Part shown: positions 14,878 to 16,219 of the stretch, piece by piece | Layout of the letters: each line of letters starts with the position of its first letter | Position numbering within the stretch: the first letter of the stretch is position 1 | DNA from: Prevotella sp. | Lineage (GTDB): Bacteria > Bacteroidota > Bacteroidia > Bacteroidales > Bacteroidaceae | DNA length: 16,219 bases | Reading direction: 5' to 3' | NCBI GenBank assembly: GCA_016283605.1 | Contig: JAEENF010000059.1 | Span: forward strand, 1-16,219 | The notes under the pieces: model-generated | The model's input: the letters and a program-made list of their open reading frames with translations, nothing else | What the model was told of the DNA's origin: nothing | Databases searched by the model: none | Made by a program: the position numbers and the translations under genes

Positions 14878-15150
14878 TTATTTTTTTAAATATGATGCTA
14901 TAATTGCGATGACTATTAAAATTGCAAATAAAATCAGATTTGACTTGTTTTCGCGCTCGTACTTTTTCCAGTGTATAAAGCGATAGAATATTTGTATCAA
15001 AATTAGTAATGCTCCGCATTTCCATAAATATTCGGCTGAAGTTTTAAATTCAGCTAATTGTCCCGTACTATTTATTGTCAAATCCCAAGCAAATCCTACA
15101 GCGAAAATACCTAGACCTGCATTATAAACATAGTTAATTATTCTTTCCAT
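14878..15150 (-). CDS. Small three-helix membrane protein with HWKKYERENK loop (90 residues)
   Basis: It starts MERIINYVYNAGLG directly after the dtd stop (TAG then ATG with no gap). It has hydrophobic segments at about 7-24, 41-59 and 70-87. The loop HWKKYERENK (60-69) and the following helix are closely similar to the 82-residue protein two genes downstream, and the DNA coding for the loop is also similar (both contain TTGTTTTCGCGCTC on the plus strand). It is therefore half of a paralogous pair. No known family is recognised; A/T-rich relative to dtd. The position suggests it is translated by re-initiation after dtd. Confidence 0.85.
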   Translation of the reverse strand: MERIINYVYNAGLGIFAVGFAWDLTINSTGQLAEFKTSAEYLWKCGALLILIQIFYRFIHWKKYERENKSNLILFAILIVIAIIASYLKK

Positions 15151-15603
15151 CTATTCCTTGTTTTTGGTATCTATACATATTGTTACTGGTCCGTCATTGA
15201 TCAGTTCTACCTTCATGTCAGCTCCGAATTCGCCAGTGCCTACTTGCTTCCCTATGGCCTCAGAGAGCTGGGCGCAGAAAGCTTCGTAGAGTGGGATAGA
15301 GTGCTCGTGGGAACCTGCTCGGAACCAACTTGGACGATTGCCTTTCTTGTAACTGGCATAGAGCGTGAACTGACTGACAACCAAGCAGTTGCCATCCACA
15401 TCGAGGATACTGCGGTTCATCACATCGTTCTCATCACCAAACACCCGCAGGTTGGCGATTTTCTTCACCAGCCAGTCTACGTCTTCCATCGTGTCCTCGT
15501 TGCAGATGCCCAATAGAATCAGGAATCCCTGACCTATCTGGCTCTTCATGTAGCCTTCGATGGTGACGCTAGCGTGGGTTACTCGTTGTATGACGGCTCT
15601 CAT
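15151..15603 (-). CDS. dtd: D-aminoacyl-tRNA deacylase
   Basis: A 150-residue DTD that removes D-amino acids (and glycine from tRNA-Ala) wrongly attached to tRNA. The two signature motifs are SQFTLYA (77-83) and NDGPVT (136-141, with the Gly-Pro that enforces chirality). The start is ATG 15603 (MRAVIQRVTHASV), the normal family N-terminus; the open frame continues upstream through the promoter but is not coding. It is the first gene of the operon that runs through four small membrane proteins to the MazG-like gene and deoC. Confidence 0.96.
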   Translation of the reverse strand: MRAVIQRVTHASVTIEGYMKSQIGQGFLILLGICNEDTMEDVDWLVKKIANLRVFGDENDVMNRSILDVDGNCLVVSQFTLYASYKKGNRPSWFRAGSHEHSIPLYEAFCAQLSEAIGKQVGTGEFGADMKVELINDGPVTICIDTKNKE

Positions 15604-15621
15604 TATTCTTAGAATTTTCGG

Positions 15622-15653
15622 CAAAGATACAAACTTATTTCGTAACCTCCAAA
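15622..15653 (-). promoter_or_regulatory. Promoter of the dtd-deoC operon
   Basis: On the minus strand TTTG (15650-15653), a 20-bp spacer and TATCTTTG (15622-15629) match the -33/-7 consensus, 18 bases before the dtd ATG. It lies just downstream of the large inverted repeat, so transcription of the operon starts after that element. Confidence 0.75.
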
Positions 15654-15670
15654 TTTTTTCCAAATATTGT

Positions 15671-15813
15671 GGTCATTTGGTCATTTGGTCATTTGTCAAA
15701 ATCGATTTCGGAAACGCGGTCATTGCTCACTATATATAAATATATTTATATTATAGTGGCGGATTTTGACAATCAGTTTTCGATTTTGACCAAATGACCT
15801 TGACCAAATGACC
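15671..15813. repeat. Nested inverted repeat built from GGTCATTT octamers
   Basis: The left arm has three perfect tandem GGTCATTT units (15671-15694) then GTCAAAATCG (15695-15704). The right arm has CGATTTTGAC (15781-15790), then AAATGACC (15792-15799), TTGACC, and AAATGACC (15806-15813). The arms pair as a stem of about 26 bp with small bulges. At the core is a near-perfect 31-bp A/T palindrome (15728-15758) beginning CACTATA and ending TATAGTG. The element lies in the gap after uvrC and ahead of the dtd promoter. Confidence 0.85.
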
Positions 15814-15840
15814 GCGCAGGAAATGGAACTTTTTTGTTTG

Positions 15841-15870
15841 CTGCCTAGGGAACAAATTTTTCCCAGGCAG
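15841..15870. other. Stem-loop CTGCCT/AGGCAG downstream of uvrC
   Basis: CTGCCT-A-GGGA (15841-15851) pairs with TCCC-AGGCAG (15861-15870) with one bulged A and a 9-nt loop. It is 50 bases past the uvrC stop and could be its terminator, but on the minus strand it is followed by CAAACAAAAAAG and not a U-run, so it is not a standard intrinsic terminator. Confidence 0.6.
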
Positions 15871-15876
15871 AGAACA

Positions 15877-15900
15877 ATTGTTACCATTAATGGTAGCAAT
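15877..15900. other. Palindrome ATTG-TTACCATTAATGGTAG-CAAT
   Basis: A perfect 14-bp core palindrome, TACCATTAATGGTA (15882-15895), is flanked by ATTG and CAAT, with one mismatched pair between. It lies 20 bases after the uvrC stop. It may be a protein-binding site or part of the transcript 3' end; no direct evidence. Confidence 0.55.
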
Positions 15901-15919
15901 CCGCCGATGAGTTTTGCTA

Positions 15920-16219
15920 TTACTCTTCTGGGTGAAAATAATCGTAGATAATCTGTGCTTTTGAGGGCCCAATGATTGCTGTCAAGTCTTCCAGCGATGC
16001 GGCCCTAATCTGTTTAACCGTTTTAAGGCCGTTTAGAAGCCCGTCACGCGTCTTGGGGCCGATGCCTGGTATGTCATCAAGCTCAGAGTGCAAAGCGCGC
16101 CTAGAACGCTTGTTTCGATGGAATTCGATGGCAAAGCGATGTACCTCATCCTGTAACTGCGAAAGCACATGAAAGAGTTCAGAATCCGTCTTCAGCGCGA
16201 CATGAATGGGAGGGAACCC
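15920..16219 (-). CDS. uvrC: UvrABC system protein C, C-terminal part (partial)
   Basis: Only the last 99 codons are present; the frame stays open to the window edge, so the gene continues beyond it. The fragment covers the end of the RNase H-like 5'-incision nuclease domain (DEVHRFAIEFHRNKRS, where His is a conserved motif residue). The tandem helix-hairpin-helix DNA-binding domain follows: IPGIGPKTRDGLL, then LTAIIGPSKAQIIYDYF, ending HPEE. UvrC makes the two incisions of nucleotide excision repair. It is upstream of and co-oriented with dtd, but the 316-bp repeat-rich gap and dtd's own promoter suggest separate transcription. Confidence 0.95.
   Translation of the reverse strand, partial: GFPPIHVALKTDSELFHVLSQLQDEVHRFAIEFHRNKRSRRALHSELDDIPGIGPKTRDGLLNGLKTVKQIRAASLEDLTAIIGPSKAQIIYDYFHPEE

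Larger units (their letters stand above)
15604..15919. other. Long repeat-rich non-coding gap between uvrC and dtd
   Basis: This stretch of 316 bases has no credible gene on either strand. It holds the dtd promoter, the nested GGTCATTT inverted repeat with its A/T palindrome, the CTGCCT stem-loop and the TACCATTAATGGTA palindrome. Almost every part belongs to some dyad-symmetric element. Confidence 0.8.

Noticed and set aside
14353..15150. Toxin-antitoxin or phage-defence module
   Set aside because: The small membrane proteins have no toxin, nuclease or sensor motif that I recognise, and there is no paired antitoxin-like gene; size and hydrophobicity alone are not enough.
15604..15663. Longer dtd from an ATG at 15663
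   Set aside because: The extension contains the dtd promoter, and DTD proteins begin MRAVIQRV, which is the ATG at 15603.
15671..15813. CRISPR array
   Set aside because: The units are 8 nt with no spacers and are inverted rather than regularly spaced direct repeats; no cas gene is present.
15751..15972. Minus-strand 73-codon frame in the uvrC-dtd gap
   Set aside because: It runs through the inverted repeats and into the uvrC 3' end in another frame, and has no recognisable protein features.

Overview
The window looks like a chromosomal segment from a Bacteroidota bacterium, most likely a Prevotella-type (Prevotellaceae) genome. The evidence is: Bacteroidetes promoters (TAnnTTTG at -7, TTTG near -33) before several genes, weak or absent Shine-Dalgarno sequences, lipoproteins and a surface protein of Bacteroidetes type, a C-terminus of the VYNLAGQRV...GKKFVVK kind, and close family resemblance of MutS, PolA, Lgt and DeoC to Bacteroidetes proteins. 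I see no rRNA, tRNA, CRISPR array, insertion sequence or phage gene.

Layout. 1-149: 3' end of a probable sugar-isomerase-like gene. 150-239: a striking pair of palindromes. 240-1559: secreted protein with two tandem OB-fold-like modules. 1648-2277 (minus): small lipoprotein resembling a subtilisin-type prodomain, convergent on a strong bidirectional terminator. 2456-5074: mutS. 5250-6086 and 6192-7292 (minus): lgt and ychF, separated by an inverted array of 9-nt repeats. 7444-8175 and 8179-8982: GIN-domain lipoprotein followed at once by a PgeF/YfiH-family gene. 8979-11744 (minus): polA, its stop overlapping that of the PgeF gene. 11832-12806: long-chain polyprenyl diphosphate synthase. 12899-15603 (minus): a compact operon read dtd, four small membrane proteins, MazG-like pyrophosphohydrolase, deoC. 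15604-15919: a 316-bp gap full of nested inverted repeats. 15920-16219 (minus): 3' end of uvrC.

Most genes are housekeeping: DNA repair and replication (mutS, polA, uvrC), nucleotide and tRNA quality control (MazG-like, dtd, deoC), lipoprotein maturation (lgt), ribosome-associated ATPase (ychF), isoprenoid quinone or carrier side chains (polyprenyl synthase) and envelope functions. The least explained parts are the four small membrane-protein genes translationally coupled inside the dtd-mazG-deoC operon. Two of them share a conserved HWKxYERENK loop, and one is a 58-codon gene easily missed. The second puzzle is a set of intergenic short-period (7, 8 and 9 nt) repeat arrays, two of which are arranged as long inverted repeats.
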